Shown here: positions 44,575 to 54,931 of the stretch, piece by piece | How positions within the stretch are numbered: the first letter of the stretch is position 1 | How the letters are laid out: every line of letters begins with the position of its first letter | DNA from: AP-15 sp963795485 | Lineage (GTDB): Bacteria > Pseudomonadota > Alphaproteobacteria > ATCC43930 > CGMCC-115725 | Assembly (NCBI GenBank): GCA_963795485.1 | Contig: CAWCIL010000008.1 | Coordinates: 868,001-932,000 of the forward strand | Length of the DNA stretch: 64,000 bases | Direction of reading: 5' to 3' | The notes under the pieces: generated by a model | Databases searched by the model: none | What the model was told of the DNA's origin: nothing | Seen by the model: the letters and a program-made list of their open reading frames with translations, nothing else | Translations under genes and position numbers: made by a program

Positions 44575-44774
44575 GGGTGGTTCCTCCGATGCTGATGCAG
44601 GTGCGAAAGGCGGACCGATAGCACAGCACCCGGCACCGGGCAAACCGCCCCGGCCGCACCGGCCGCCGGTTTTTTGTGCGGATCTCGCAACGAACCCTTT
44701 ATGATGGACGTATAGGCTGCGGAGCCGCAATCGGGGATGGGTGCCATGGCCGAGAGATCGCATCGGAGGGCGCG

Positions 44775-45332
44775 GTGAGTTCGCTGGCGGGCCAGCTGCT
44801 GGTAGCGATGCCGCAGATGGAGGACCCCCGCTTCGCCCGGTCGGTGATTTACCTGTGCGCGCACAGCGGCGACGCCGGGGCGATGGGCTTGGTGATCAAC
44901 AAGGTGCTGGGCTCGCTGACCCTGGCCGAGCTGTTCGCCCAGCTCGAGATCGCGCCGGCCGGCCCGGCCAAGGCGCGCCCGGTGCATTTCGGCGGTCCGG
45001 TCGAACCGGGCCGCGGCTTTGTGCTGCACACCGCCGATTATCGCGAGGACGCGACCCTGCCGGTCGCCGGCAACATCTCGGTGACCGCGACCCTCGATAT
45101 CCTGCGGGCCATCGGCAAGGGCCAGGGTCCGCGCCAGAGCCTCTTCGCGCTCGGCTACGCTGGCTGGGCGCCGGGCCAGCTCGACGCCGAGATCCAGGCC
45201 AATGGCTGGCTGTCCGTCGCGGCGGATCAGGAGATCGTGTTCGAGGCCGACCACGAGGCGAAATGGCGGCGCGCGCTGGGCAAGCTCGGCGTCGAGGTCT
45301 CGACCCTGTCGAGCGACGCCGGCCACGCCTGA
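44775..45332 (+). CDS. YqgE/AlgH family protein (UPF0301)
   Basis: 185 residues. SSLAGQLLVAMPQMEDPRFA, SVIYLCAHSGDAGAMGLVIN, VHFGGPVEPGRGFVLHT and FALGYAGWAPGQLDAEI are family hallmarks. Function unresolved (AlgH was named from alginate regulation). GTG 44775 is preceded by GGAGGGC. Divergent from the peroxiredoxin gene. Confidence 0.88.
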   Translation: MSSLAGQLLVAMPQMEDPRFARSVIYLCAHSGDAGAMGLVINKVLGSLTLAELFAQLEIAPAGPAKARPVHFGGPVEPGRGFVLHTADYREDATLPVAGNISVTATLDILRAIGKGQGPRQSLFALGYAGWAPGQLDAEIQANGWLSVAADQEIVFEADHEAKWRRALGKLGVEVSTLSSDAGHA

Positions 45333-45404
45333 AGCGCCGCGTCTTTCGCGTCGCTGACCGGGCCGGCGGAAAACGGCATGCTCCAAAATCCAGCGGGAGC
45401 TTTA

Positions 45405-47034
45405 ATGTCGAGGACCGTCCTCAGGCAGCACGTGTCAATCCGTTATTTAGCCTATCCTGCTCTGTTTACGGTTATTTGTTTTCTGATACAGATTAAGCTC
45501 GGTGCATTTGGCTCGGATCATAGCCAGGCTGGCGACGAGTTCGGCGCATTTTGTCTCTTCGCTGATGATAGCGGACTATGTCGCACACCATCTGTTTTCT
45601 AATCCTTTGACCTTTGCGAAAGCGTACTACGAGCATTTCCCGCGGGTCGGACTGGGTCATTGGCCGCCGATGTTCGAAGCCGTCCAGGCGGCATTGTTTC
45701 TGGTCTTCGGGCATCGCGGAACCACCGCCGTCGCTTTTCAAGCGATCATCGGCGGCCTCTGCGCAGGATTGCCAGCCGCGATCGTGAGCCCTTTCGGCAA
45801 AATCTTGGGCCTCGCGGTGGGAATCGCGGTTCTATTCGCCCCAGCGGCGCTTTTCCTCGTCGGCACGGTGATGGCCGACAATTTCCTGGCGGTCTTGGTG
45901 ACGCTCACCGCCCTCGGCTGGACCGCATTTTATCATAAACGCACATGGCCCTCGGCATTGGTGTTTGCACTCCTTGCTGCGGCTGCGATCCTGACGAAGG
46001 GGACCGGCTTCGGTCTGGCGCTGATGCCGGTAATCTATCTCGGCATCAAACGGGACATGTGGTTTCTTTTCAATCGGAAGGCGATATTTTCCGCGATCGT
46101 GGTCGGACTTCTCACGATTCCCTGGTATATAGCCACGTATCATCTGGCAGCGACCGGATTTATTTACTCATGGGGATGGGCCTACACGCGGCTTGCCATC
46201 CCCTTCTTTTTGAAAGCGGCGATCGATAGCTTGGGGGTGCTCACCATTGCCGGCTATGTCGTTGGGTTATATTTTTCGGTAACCGCCGATGCCGGTAGAG
46301 AGCCGTTTGACGTCGATGTGTTCGTCGCGACGTCGTTGGCGATGCTGGTCATTGCGGTGATCGCCCCGGCGGACTTGCTGGAGCGCTATCTGATCCCTGC
46401 ACTGCCCAGCGCGGCCATTGTGGCGGCATCGGGATTGCGGCGGCTGACGAGCCTATTCCCGCTGTCGCAGATCAGGCGGCCGCCGATCCGCTCCGCGCTT
46501 TGCGGCGCCATCCTGCTGCTGTCGAGCGCCAGCGTATTTCACAAGCCGCACCTCGAACCCTACCATTCGCAACGGATCGCCTCATATATCCTCGATGCCC
46601 AAAAGCCGAACCCGCTCGTGCTGGTGTCGGGGTCGGCCAGCGTGGAGGGCGCGGTCATTGCGGCGTTCGCCGAGCGGGACCGCGCCTGGAGCCATTATGT
46701 CGTGCGCGGGACGGCGGTGCTGGCGAGCGGCAATTTCAGCGGCACCACCTACGCGCAACGATTTGCGACGCCCGCCGCGATGGCCAAATGGATCAGGGAC
46801 AACGAGATCGGCTGGCTCGTCGTGCAGGAGCCGATCCCTGCTGACGCGTTCCCGCACGACCGAACCCTGAGAGCCGCTCTCAATTCCAATCTGCTCGGCG
46901 CACGCCTGGTCCTGTCTGTGCCCAACCAGCGGGGCGGCGGCAGCGAGCTGTGCGTCTACGCTCTGCCGGCGGTGGACCTATCCCCGAATAAATCGGACGC
47001 GGTTTTTTCGGAATTGAAACCCTCCCTGCTGTGA
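45405..47034 (+). CDS. GT-C family glycosyltransferase, ArnT/PMT-like (frameshifted)
   Basis: About 542 residues. First span (YLAYPALFTVICFLIQIKLG), then the luminal acidic motif DE..HFVSSLMIADY, GLGHWPPMFEAVQAALFLVF and about ten membrane spans; the soluble C-terminus is about 150 residues. The DE motif is split by an extra T at 45540-45541; removal gives GDESAHFVS. Such enzymes transfer sugars from lipid-phosphate donors. ATG 45405 has GGGAGC upstream. Confidence 0.78.
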
Positions 47035-47188
47035 GGCAGATTCGCCATTTGCGAACCACGGCGGTAATGCAGGAGCCGCGCATGGGTATTCCCCGGTTGT
47101 TCCCTGCGCCGCCGTTATTTCGCCTGTCGCGTCGCACACAGGGGCAGGTTGGTCGGCCAGCCGAGCAGCGATGCGCTGCGCACGGACC

Positions 47189-47966
47189 TTACGCGAACCG
47201 GTACCAAAAAATATAACCCAGTGCCTTGAGGCCATCCTTCCAGCCGATTTTTTTACCCTCTTGGTAAGTGCGGCCGTAATATGATATTCCCAATTCGTAG
47301 AATTCGGAGGCGCCGCGCCCGCGCCACATTCGCCGAAAACTCGATCTCGAAGCCGAACCTGTTGCTTCGAAGGGTCAATAGCGGGATAATTTCCTTTTTG
47401 AACATCTTATAACATACTTCGAGATCACTGAGGATCTGATTATAAACGAGCGAGAATAAAACCGATAATATTTTGTTGGCTGCAAAATGGTGATAATAAA
47501 GGCAGCGGTGAGGTTCGCTGCTGAATCTTGTACCGTACACCACATCCGCTTTGTCTTCCGCGAACAGCGGCCAGAAGCGACACCAATCCGCCGGATCGTA
47601 CTCGAGATCGGCATCTTGTATGACAATAACGTCGCCGGTGGCGCGGCGCAGTCCGGTTCTGAGCGCCGCACCCTTTCCCTGGTTGTTGTCGTGGTAAAAG
47701 GCGACGATCGTCGATTTGGCGATGTTTTCCGTGGCGCGATGGCGGCCCTCCTCGCCGATCACCACCACGCCGCCATCACCCGGCCAAGCCTGCCGCGCGC
47801 CTCCGTCGAGCTGCTCCTTTATCCAATCTCGTGTCCCATCTTTCGAGCAGTCATCGATCAACAGGATTTCCTTTTCCACCTGCGGCAGAGATAAAACTAC
47901 CTTATTCAGGATCAACGGCAGCGATCGAACCTCGTTATACACGGGGATAACGACCGACAATTTCAT
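47189..47966 (-). CDS. Family 2 glycosyltransferase, polyprenyl-phosphate type (frameshifted)
   Basis: About 259 residues when repaired. MKLSVVIPVYNE, ILLIDDCSKDGTRDWI, NNQGKGAALRTGL, VIVIQDADLEYDP (DxD) and VYGTRF are GT2 signatures; LEVCYKMFKKEI and GFEIEFSANVARAR are typical of dolichyl/undecaprenyl-phosphate glucosyl- or mannosyltransferases. An extra base at 47300 breaks the frame; removing it yields LRIYELGISYYGRTYQEGKK through a TAA at 47189. TAGGAG precedes the ATG. Confidence 0.82.
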
Positions 47967-48050
47967 CGGTTGCTCCTAGATTACGGTTAAATTGGTTAAC
48001 ATGTACTGTTTGTGACGATCTATTAGTATACGTTATACAGAAGCACCAAG

Positions 48051-49031
48051 TTATTTGTCAACAGGAGCCTCATAGGACTCGCGCCTCGCCAGGAACGAGA
48101 AAATCTTGCCACCCGATCCGTGCGCGAGAATGGCGGCGGCGGCGACTACCAGCGGCAGCAACATGCAAAGTTGCGCCAAGGTCGCCGCGGCGACGCCGGC
48201 CGCCCGAGGGCCACCGGCGAACTCAACCGCCAGAGCGTATGCGAACTGCAAAGTGCCGAGAAAGGCGGGGCCGGAGGGCACCAGCGTGCTCAGGCTCACG
48301 ACGCCGACAAGAACAAGAGCATCGGCTGGTCCGAAGCTAAGGCCCACCGCCTTGACCAGACACCACAGCGAGAATGTTTCGACCATGTAGATCAAGAGGG
48401 TAGTTGCAGCGATCTCCGCGGTGCGCCAGCTGCGTAGAATCTCGAGCCCGCGGCGCACCATCGCCATCTGCGCCGACAGTCCGGCAAACCGGCCGAGAAT
48501 GCGAGGCATCGTCGATCCCGAGAGGTAGATCGCCGCAAGCAGGATGATGCCGAACAGAACTGCCCCGCTTACCAGAACTTTGATCAATATCCCGCCATCT
48601 GGCCCCATGGGCGTCAGACATAGACCGATGCCCAGGCAGGCGATCACGGTCAGGCCGTCGAACAGACGCTCTATAACGATGGAGGTGAGAGCCCACACGC
48701 GCGAGAGCCTATATGTCTTCTTAAGGTACTCGGCGCGGACGAGTTCGCCCAAGCGCGCCGGCACGAGCGTATTGAACCCATAGCCGACAAGCAGGGCGCG
48801 CGCCACGACCCGGTACGGAATCACCGCGACCGGCCGTAGAATGCATTGCCATCGCCACATCCGCAGCGCCAGGTCGCCCCAATAGACGAGCATCGCCAAC
48901 CCGATCCACAGCGGATCGGCCCCCACGAGGGCCGCGCCGATCGTCGCTAGGCTCACGCCATGGAGCGCTAGTGCCAGAAAGCACAGGGTGCAGACGAGGC
49001 CGACGGCCAGCTGCATCATTCTCAGCTTCAT
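48051..49031 (-). CDS. Flippase-like domain protein (UPF0104, LPG synthase TM family)
   Basis: 326 residues, about eight membrane spans. WIGLAMLVYWGDLALRMWRW, LLVGYGFNTLVPARLGELVR (with the GElxR pattern) and SLSTLVPSGPAFLGTLQFAY are hallmarks of the AglD2/MprF-transmembrane family. Likely involved in moving or modifying lipid-linked sugars together with the adjacent GT2 gene, 85 bases downstream. AAGGTG precedes the ATG. Confidence 0.83.
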   Translation of the reverse strand: MKLRMMQLAVGLVCTLCFLALALHGVSLATIGAALVGADPLWIGLAMLVYWGDLALRMWRWQCILRPVAVIPYRVVARALLVGYGFNTLVPARLGELVRAEYLKKTYRLSRVWALTSIVIERLFDGLTVIACLGIGLCLTPMGPDGGILIKVLVSGAVLFGIILLAAIYLSGSTMPRILGRFAGLSAQMAMVRRGLEILRSWRTAEIAATTLLIYMVETFSLWCLVKAVGLSFGPADALVLVGVVSLSTLVPSGPAFLGTLQFAYALAVEFAGGPRAAGVAAATLAQLCMLLPLVVAAAAILAHGSGGKIFSFLARRESYEAPVDK

Positions 49032-49299
49032 GCCACCTTCATCTGTCTAACCGCGCGACGAGACAGCTAAACGGCATCATCAGATAGTTGAATAAGACGG
49101 CAGAATAATGACCTCGCAGCCGTCGCTCATTTTGCTGGTTCCGAACTGAGGAAGCGGCCTGTCGCGAACCGGCGCTTTCTTTGCCCGCGTCGTGCCGCTG
49201 CCGAGTCATCCCCGCCAAAAGTTAAAAAGTACCAAAGATTTCCCGGTCGACGCCCGGTTGATCTGCCCTATTTGCGACCGCGGCCACCGCTCGGCGGCC

Positions 49300-49899
49300 T
49301 CAGCGCTGCCAATCGGCGCTGAGCATGGCGAACAGCAGGTGGTCCTGCCATTTTCCTTCGATGCACAGATACTGGCGGGCGTGGCCTTCCTGATGGAACC
49401 CGGCCCGCAGCAGCAGGGCGCGGCTCGGGGTGTTGGTCGGCAGGCAGGCGGCTTCGACCCGATGCAGGCGCAGTCGGGCGAACGAGAAATCGAGCGCCAG
49501 CGGCAGTGCCGCCGTCATGTAGCCCTGGCGGGCATAAGGCTCGCCGACCCAATAGCCGAGGCTCGCGGTCTCCGACACGCCGCGGCGGACGTTCGACAGC
49601 CCGATCCCGCCAACCAGCGTGTCGTCGTGCGCGTAGATGAAAAAGTTGTAGGCCTGGTCGGTCCGCCAGTCCTCGGCATAGCGGGCGACGCGCCAGCGGA
49701 AGCTCAGCCGCGACAACGCGTCGGGCGGCCAGCTCGGCTCCCACGGTTCGAGAAAGCGGCGCGAGCGGGCGCGCAGGCTCGCCCACGCCTCCCAGTCGCC
49801 GCGCTCGGGCGCGCGCAAAAAAACCCGCTCGCCGACCAGCCGCAACGGGTCGGAGCGAGTCGGAAACAGACGCGGAAAGGATTTGCGCTGCGGCGCCAT
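49300..49899 (-). CDS. GNAT acetyltransferase, RimJ/RimL type
   Basis: 199 residues. LRLVGERVFLRAPERGDWEA opens the RimJ/L family; LGYWVGEPYARQGYMTAAL holds the acetyl-CoA loop and HRVEAACLPTNTPSRALLLR the C-terminal core, ending FAMLSADW. RimJ acetylates the N-terminus of ribosomal protein S5; related enzymes have other targets. It begins 13 bases after the M16 peptidase stop. Confidence 0.88.
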   Translation of the reverse strand: MAPQRKSFPRLFPTRSDPLRLVGERVFLRAPERGDWEAWASLRARSRRFLEPWEPSWPPDALSRLSFRWRVARYAEDWRTDQAYNFFIYAHDDTLVGGIGLSNVRRGVSETASLGYWVGEPYARQGYMTAALPLALDFSFARLRLHRVEAACLPTNTPSRALLLRAGFHQEGHARQYLCIEGKWQDHLLFAMLSADWQR

Positions 49900-49912
49900 C
49901 GCACCGGCGCCG

Positions 49913-52642
49913 TCAGGCGGCGAGCCGCGCCTTGACGCGGTCGAACTCTTCGAGGCGGGAGAGCGGCCCGAGCGCGGTCAAGGTCGGCGGCCCCGACCGC
50001 CAGCGCGCGACGACCCGCCCGATCGCATCCGCGTCGACCGCCTCGATCCGGCTGACGATCTCGGGCGGGTCGAACGGGGTGCCGTGGATCAGCAGATGCT
50101 GCGCCAGCTGCTCGCAGCGCGCCGAGGTGCTTTCGAGCGACATCAGCAAGCCCGCCTTCATCTGGGTCTTGGCGCGGGCGAGCTCGACCGGGCTCAGCCC
50201 GTCGACGAGCTTGCGCGCCTCCTCGCACAGGGCCGGCACCAGCTCGGCCGCCTCCTCTTCGCCGGTGCCGGCATAGATCCCGAACAACCCGCCGTCGCGA
50301 TAGCTGTGGGCGAAGCAATGGATCGTGTAGACCAGGCCGCGCTTTTCGCGGATCTCCTGGAACAGGCGCGACGACATGCCGCCGCCGAACGCCGTCGACA
50401 GCACCGAGGCCGCGTAAAAATCGGGGTCGTCGAGCGTCAGCCCGGGAAAGCCCAGAACGAGGTGCAGCTGTTCGAGGTCGCGCGCCTCGCGCCGGTCGCC
50501 GCCGGCGTAACGCGCCGGCTCGGTCGTGACCGGGCGTTCGGCCGGGACCTCGCAGAGCAGCCTCTCCGCCAGTCCGGCCAGCCGGTCGTGGTCGAGGTTG
50601 CCGGCCGCCGCCAGCACCATCCGCCGCGCGCCGTAATGGTCGCGCAGATAGGTGGTGACGTCGTCGCGCCCGAGCCGGCGGATGATCTCGGGCCGGCCCA
50701 ACACCGGCCGCCCCATCGCCTGGTCGGGATAGGCGCATTCCTGGAAATGGTCGAAGATGATGTCGTCCGGGGTGTCGTTGGCCTGGCCGATCTCCTGCAG
50801 GATCACGGTGCGCTCGCGCTCCAGCTCGTCGGTCTCGAAGGTCGAGTGCTGCAGGATGTCGGCGAGAATGTCGAGCGCCAGCGGCACATCCTCCTTCAGC
50901 ACCTTCGCGTAAAAGGCCGTGCTTTCGCGCGAGGTGTAGGCGTTGAGGTGGCCGCCGACCGCCTCGATCTCCTCGGCGATGGCGAGTGCCGAGCGCCGCT
51001 CGGTGCCCTTGAACGCCATGTGCTCGAGAAAGTGCGCGACCCCGTTGACCGCCGCCGGCTCGTGCCGGGTCCCGACATCGACCCAGATGCCGAGCGAGAC
51101 CGTGTCGACGGTGTCGATCCGGTCGGTGGCGATCCGCAACCCGTTCGCCAGGGTGGAAACCCGTACCGTCATATTGGCCGCTCCCGCACGCCTTGCATGG
51201 CCGCGAATAAACCGTCCGACCGCGGCGCGATCGTTCGGCAGAATCGTCACCCGTTCGGGCTTGTCGAAGAGCTCGGCCAATGCCGGCGGCGGCGGCGGGC
51301 GCATGCCGGTCGCCCGCTCGACCGCGTCCGGGAACTTGGCCGGGTGAGCGGTCGCGAGCGCCACGATTGGCGTCCCGTCCGGCGGCGTCCGGTCCGCCGC
51401 TCCAGCCAAGGGCGCGGCGAGCTCGGCGCGGGCAGCGGCGACCGCGACCGCGGTGTGCGGGTCGATCAGCATTCCCGACCGGGCATAGGTCTCGGCGATG
51501 GTCTGCATCGTCAGAGTGTCGTCGATTTTGTGGGCCGAAAACAAGCCGCGCGCCGCCCGCCAGGTCTGGTCGTCCGCAGGCAGGCGACCGTCGCGGCGAA
51601 ATCTGCGCATCGCCTCGGCGATCGCGGCGCCGTTGCGGCCCTTCAATTCGAACAGCAGGCGCTCGAAATTGCTCGACACCTGGATGTCCATGCTCGGGCT
51701 CAGGCTTGGCTCGACCGGGGCGATCGCCATCTCGCCCTCGGCAATATAGCGGGCGAGGATGGCGTTGCGGTTGGTGCCGATGACCATCCGCGCGATCGGC
51801 AGCCCGATGCGGCGGGCGACGTGGCCGGCATAGACATTGCCGAAATTGCCGGTCGGCACGCTGAACGAGACCGGCCGCCCCGGGGCGCCGAGTGCGACGG
51901 CGGCGGCGAAATAATACACGGTCTGGGCGGCGATCCGGGCCCAGTTGATCGAGTTGACCGCGGCGAGGTTCAGCGACCTTCGCAGATCGGCGTCGGCGAA
52001 CAGCGCTTTGACCAGGTCCTGGCAATCGTCGAAATTGCCCTCGACCGCGACGGCATGGGCGTTCGCCCCCTCGACCGTGGTCATCTGCCGGCGCTGCACC
52101 TCGGATATCCGCCCGTGCGGGTAGAGGACGAAAATGTCGATCGCGTCGCGGTCGCGGCAGGCGGCCAAGGCCGCCGAGCCGGTGTCGCCCGAGGTGGCGC
52201 CGATGATCGTCACCCGCTCGCGCCGCCGCGCCAGCACCGCGTCGAACATTCGGCCGACCAGCTGCAATGCCAGGTCCTTGAAGGCGAGGGTGGGCCCGTG
52301 GAACAGCTCCAGGAGCCACAGCCGCTCGTCGAGCTGGACCAGCGGGGCCACCGCCCGGTGCGCGAAGCTGCGATAGGCGGCCGCCGTCAGCGACCGCAAT
52401 TCAGCCGCGGAAAACGCGTCCCCGACGAAAGCGGCCATAATCCGCGCCGCCAGCTCGGCATAAGGCAGGCCGGCGCAATCGCGCAGCGCCTCGGCGCCGA
52501 GCTTCGGCAGATGGTCCGGCACATAGAGCCCGCCATCCTCGGCGAGGCCGGCAAGGAGCACGTCCTCGAACGAATATGTCGGGGGTTCCCGCCGCGGGTC
52601 GCGGGTGCTCAGATAGCGCACGGCGTCGGGTGCGGGCGGCAT
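49913..52642 (-). CDS. thrC: Threonine synthase fused to M16 family peptidase
   Basis: One open frame of 909 residues. Residues 1-490 are threonine synthase (YLSTRDPRREPPTYSFEDVL, HGPTLAFKDLALQ with the PLP lysine, GATSGDTGSAAL, SVPTGNFGNVYAGH), making threonine from phosphohomoserine. Residues 491-909 are an M16B zinc peptidase (TVRVSTLANGLRIATD, HFLEH at 537-541, YGARRMVLAAAGN, AFGGGMSSRLFQEIREKRG). These are usually neighbouring genes. The peptidase part has its own ATG (51172) with GGGAG before it, so separate translation, or an indel hiding a stop, is quite possible. Confidence 0.85.
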   Translation of the reverse strand: MPPAPDAVRYLSTRDPRREPPTYSFEDVLLAGLAEDGGLYVPDHLPKLGAEALRDCAGLPYAELAARIMAAFVGDAFSAAELRSLTAAAYRSFAHRAVAPLVQLDERLWLLELFHGPTLAFKDLALQLVGRMFDAVLARRRERVTIIGATSGDTGSAALAACRDRDAIDIFVLYPHGRISEVQRRQMTTVEGANAHAVAVEGNFDDCQDLVKALFADADLRRSLNLAAVNSINWARIAAQTVYYFAAAVALGAPGRPVSFSVPTGNFGNVYAGHVARRIGLPIARMVIGTNRNAILARYIAEGEMAIAPVEPSLSPSMDIQVSSNFERLLFELKGRNGAAIAEAMRRFRRDGRLPADDQTWRAARGLFSAHKIDDTLTMQTIAETYARSGMLIDPHTAVAVAAARAELAAPLAGAADRTPPDGTPIVALATAHPAKFPDAVERATGMRPPPPPALAELFDKPERVTILPNDRAAVGRFIRGHARRAGAANMTVRVSTLANGLRIATDRIDTVDTVSLGIWVDVGTRHEPAAVNGVAHFLEHMAFKGTERRSALAIAEEIEAVGGHLNAYTSRESTAFYAKVLKEDVPLALDILADILQHSTFETDELERERTVILQEIGQANDTPDDIIFDHFQECAYPDQAMGRPVLGRPEIIRRLGRDDVTTYLRDHYGARRMVLAAAGNLDHDRLAGLAERLLCEVPAERPVTTEPARYAGGDRREARDLEQLHLVLGFPGLTLDDPDFYAASVLSTAFGGGMSSRLFQEIREKRGLVYTIHCFAHSYRDGGLFGIYAGTGEEEAAELVPALCEEARKLVDGLSPVELARAKTQMKAGLLMSLESTSARCEQLAQHLLIHGTPFDPPEIVSRIEAVDADAIGRVVARWRSGPPTLTALGPLSRLEEFDRVKARLAA

Positions 52643-52750
52643 GGCCCGAACCTATCGTCCTGTCCGCGCGCTCGCAACCGGATGCGCTCGTCCGACGCGC
52701 AGCTCCGGAACTCGGCCGGGCCGGGGCGAGCGCCTGAGATCTGCAAATGT

Positions 52751-54283
52751 TCATCGCGGGACATAAAAGACGCCGTCCCGAGAGTGCCAGCCTTGCCGGT
52801 AATAGCGATGGACCGCGTACAGGAACTCGTCGGTGAACCGATTGAATTTCTGGGGGTAGTGCAGGATGTGGCAGTACGCCGTCTTCGGGTCGTCGCAGAT
52901 GTTCTCGCGCAGCTGAACCACGGAAAACTCGTGCGTCGCAATGCGACGGATCAGCTGGTGCTGGTCGAGCCGGCCGGCGAGGATGTATTGGCGCGAGTTG
53001 AACGGGTCTAGGATGAACGGCTTTCCGGCGAGATCGCATAAGAGCAGGCTCTCGCAGATCGCCGGCCCGGGTCGCTGCGCCAGGTAATGCGCTTCGGCGG
53101 CAAATTCGCTCTCGGCGCGGCGGTCGGCGGCGAGCAGATGGCCGGGGTGAGCGAGCCGATCGAGGGCTCGCGGGGCCTTTGCCCAGATCGGCTGGGCGAG
53201 CAGCAGCGGCACTGCCGCGAACGCTGCCGCCATCCTCCATGCGCCGGCATCGGCTCGCAGGTCGACCCGCCGACGCAGCTCGTGCAGCAAGACACCGCTG
53301 GCGATGCCGAGGAAGACCGCCGGATCTTGGAATATATTGTAGGAAGCTCCCTCGAACCCCGCAAAAATCGCCGCCGTCCCGATCGAGATCAAGCCATAAA
53401 TGCCAAGCATAAGGCGGCGGTCGCCAAAGAAGATCGCCCGCGAAAACGGCAGGACGGTCAGCAATGGGAATTTGAAGAGCCGAAGGTACTTCATCAGATG
53501 GTAATGGACGCCGTGCCAGGCGAACATTCGCGGAGACAGCAGATGATCGAGAAAGCTGCCGCCGGCGACGAGCTGGGTCAGGCCGAGCAATGCCGCCCCC
53601 GATCCCGCGCAGCAGCCGAGCCAAAAAACCAGCCGCCGCGGCGAGCGGATCGCCAGATCGAGGGTGATCGCCAGCGGGATCGCGACGAGGTTGTGCTTGA
53701 CGAAGCCGGCAATGGCGACGAGCAGCGCCGTGCGCAGCAGACCGACGCGGTCCGGCTCGCGCGATATGTAGCTGACGAGGCCGCCGAGCATGATCGCCTC
53801 GGCCAGGCTCTGCGGATCATCGACCGCAATCCAGGCGGGCGCCATCAGATAGCAGAAGCCCGCCGCGCAAGCGCCGCCGAACACCGCGTCGACCCGGTCG
53901 CCGCCGAAACCGCGGGTCGCCACCGCGGCCAGGACGCCGATCGCGAGAAACGCCGCCGCCGCCACGATCCGCCCGCTCAACAGCGGATCCCCGACCAAGG
54001 AATCGACCGCAGCGACGATCAGGAACGAACCGATCGGGTAATTATTTACTCTCCACAAGTCGTTGTCGTAGATCACTTCGTGATGAACGAGCCTGAGCGT
54101 ATTGTAGACGTTCCAGCCTTCGTTGTAATTGCGCTCATAAGTAAAGCCGAGCGAGATCAGCGAAGGAACGCACAGACAAACCGCGCCGAAGACGACACCG
54201 CCGACGAAAACCCACAGCGCAAGCCGCGCCGGGCGCGACCCACGGACGCGGCGGCACAGCAGGGCCAATACGATCGCGGTCAT
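52751..54283 (-). CDS. GT-C-like integral membrane protein
   Basis: 510 residues with about ten membrane spans and a soluble C-terminus. ERNYNEGWNVYNTLRLVHHE near the first luminal loop, NNYPIGSFLIVAAVDSL and HYHLMKYLRLF suggest a lipid-linked-sugar glycosyltransferase of the GT-C fold, though no catalytic DD/DE was confidently placed. Function is a guess from topology. Upstream of thrC, same strand. Confidence 0.62.
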   Translation of the reverse strand: MTAIVLALLCRRVRGSRPARLALWVFVGGVVFGAVCLCVPSLISLGFTYERNYNEGWNVYNTLRLVHHEVIYDNDLWRVNNYPIGSFLIVAAVDSLVGDPLLSGRIVAAAAFLAIGVLAAVATRGFGGDRVDAVFGGACAAGFCYLMAPAWIAVDDPQSLAEAIMLGGLVSYISREPDRVGLLRTALLVAIAGFVKHNLVAIPLAITLDLAIRSPRRLVFWLGCCAGSGAALLGLTQLVAGGSFLDHLLSPRMFAWHGVHYHLMKYLRLFKFPLLTVLPFSRAIFFGDRRLMLGIYGLISIGTAAIFAGFEGASYNIFQDPAVFLGIASGVLLHELRRRVDLRADAGAWRMAAAFAAVPLLLAQPIWAKAPRALDRLAHPGHLLAADRRAESEFAAEAHYLAQRPGPAICESLLLCDLAGKPFILDPFNSRQYILAGRLDQHQLIRRIATHEFSVVQLRENICDDPKTAYCHILHYPQKFNRFTDEFLYAVHRYYRQGWHSRDGVFYVPR

Positions 54284-54458
54284 CCTCAGCCGGCCGGGTC
54301 ATCCAGGGCTCCTGCGCGGTTGATCGTCGACGCCGGAGGGTCCGAGCCGCCCGAGCCCACTTAGGGGTTGCATCCGGCGGCCGGAACCTGTTCCGTGGCG
54401 CGGGCGTCCGGGCCTGACCCGCCGCTCGGGTCGGTTCTTCGGCTGCTCAGAGAGAACC

Positions 54459-54696
54459 ATGCGGGTGCTGGTCGGGCTTTATCTGGTCATCGGGATCGTG
54501 CTGCTGGCGATCGGGTTTCTGCTGCCCGGCCCGTGCCCGAACCGGAACACCGACATCGTCAGCAACGTCGTCTTCGTGCTGACCTGGCCGGTCGGGCCTC
54601 TACGCCGAAGTCTATCACGGCCGATTGTCGGTCGAGGACTGGCTGCACGCACAGGCCTGCGAAGGCGGCGACGGCTTGGGGACCAAGAAGATCTGA
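54459..54696 (+). CDS. Small membrane protein (frameshifted)
   Basis: 78 residues when repaired: one span (VLVGLYLVIGIVLLAIGFLL), then PGPCPNRNTDIVSNVVFVLT and WPVG, continuing in the next frame as LYAEVYHGRLSVEDWLHAQA. Removing one C at 54597-54598 joins the parts. Function unknown; the pattern recurs as a small alphaproteobacterial membrane protein. AGAGAG precedes the ATG. Confidence 0.6.
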
Positions 54697-54699
54697 GAT

Positions 54700-54931
54700 G
54701 CCCCACGACGATCCCGTTGGAGTCGTCATGCCCGCGAAAACGAGGCGAAAGCGGGAACCCCAGCGTCGCGACGGTCGCTTTCCCGGCGCACGGTCGGGCC
54801 GGCCGAGGCGACGGGCACCATGGGTCCTGGCTTTCGCCACGCTTTCGCCGGGAAAGCGATGGCGTGTCGTCTCGAGGCCGGAATTCCCCGGACAGCGCCG
54901 CGCCTCCGAGGGAACGACCCGGCCAAATGTT
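54700..54931. other. Intergenic region with GTCATGCCCGCG-type repeat
   Basis: About 230 bases. It contains GTCATGCCCGCGAAAACGAG and GCGAAAGCGGGAACCCCAGC, a degenerate form of the common intergenic inverted repeat (CGAAAGCGGGAATC type), and a second GCTTTCGCCGGGAAAGC stem at 54840-54860. No gene seen. Confidence 0.45.

Noticed and set aside
49883..53011. 1042-residue open frame on the plus strand
   Set aside because: It lies antisense to thrC-M16 and reads low-complexity Arg/Gly-rich protein without motifs; an effect of high GC on the opposite strand.
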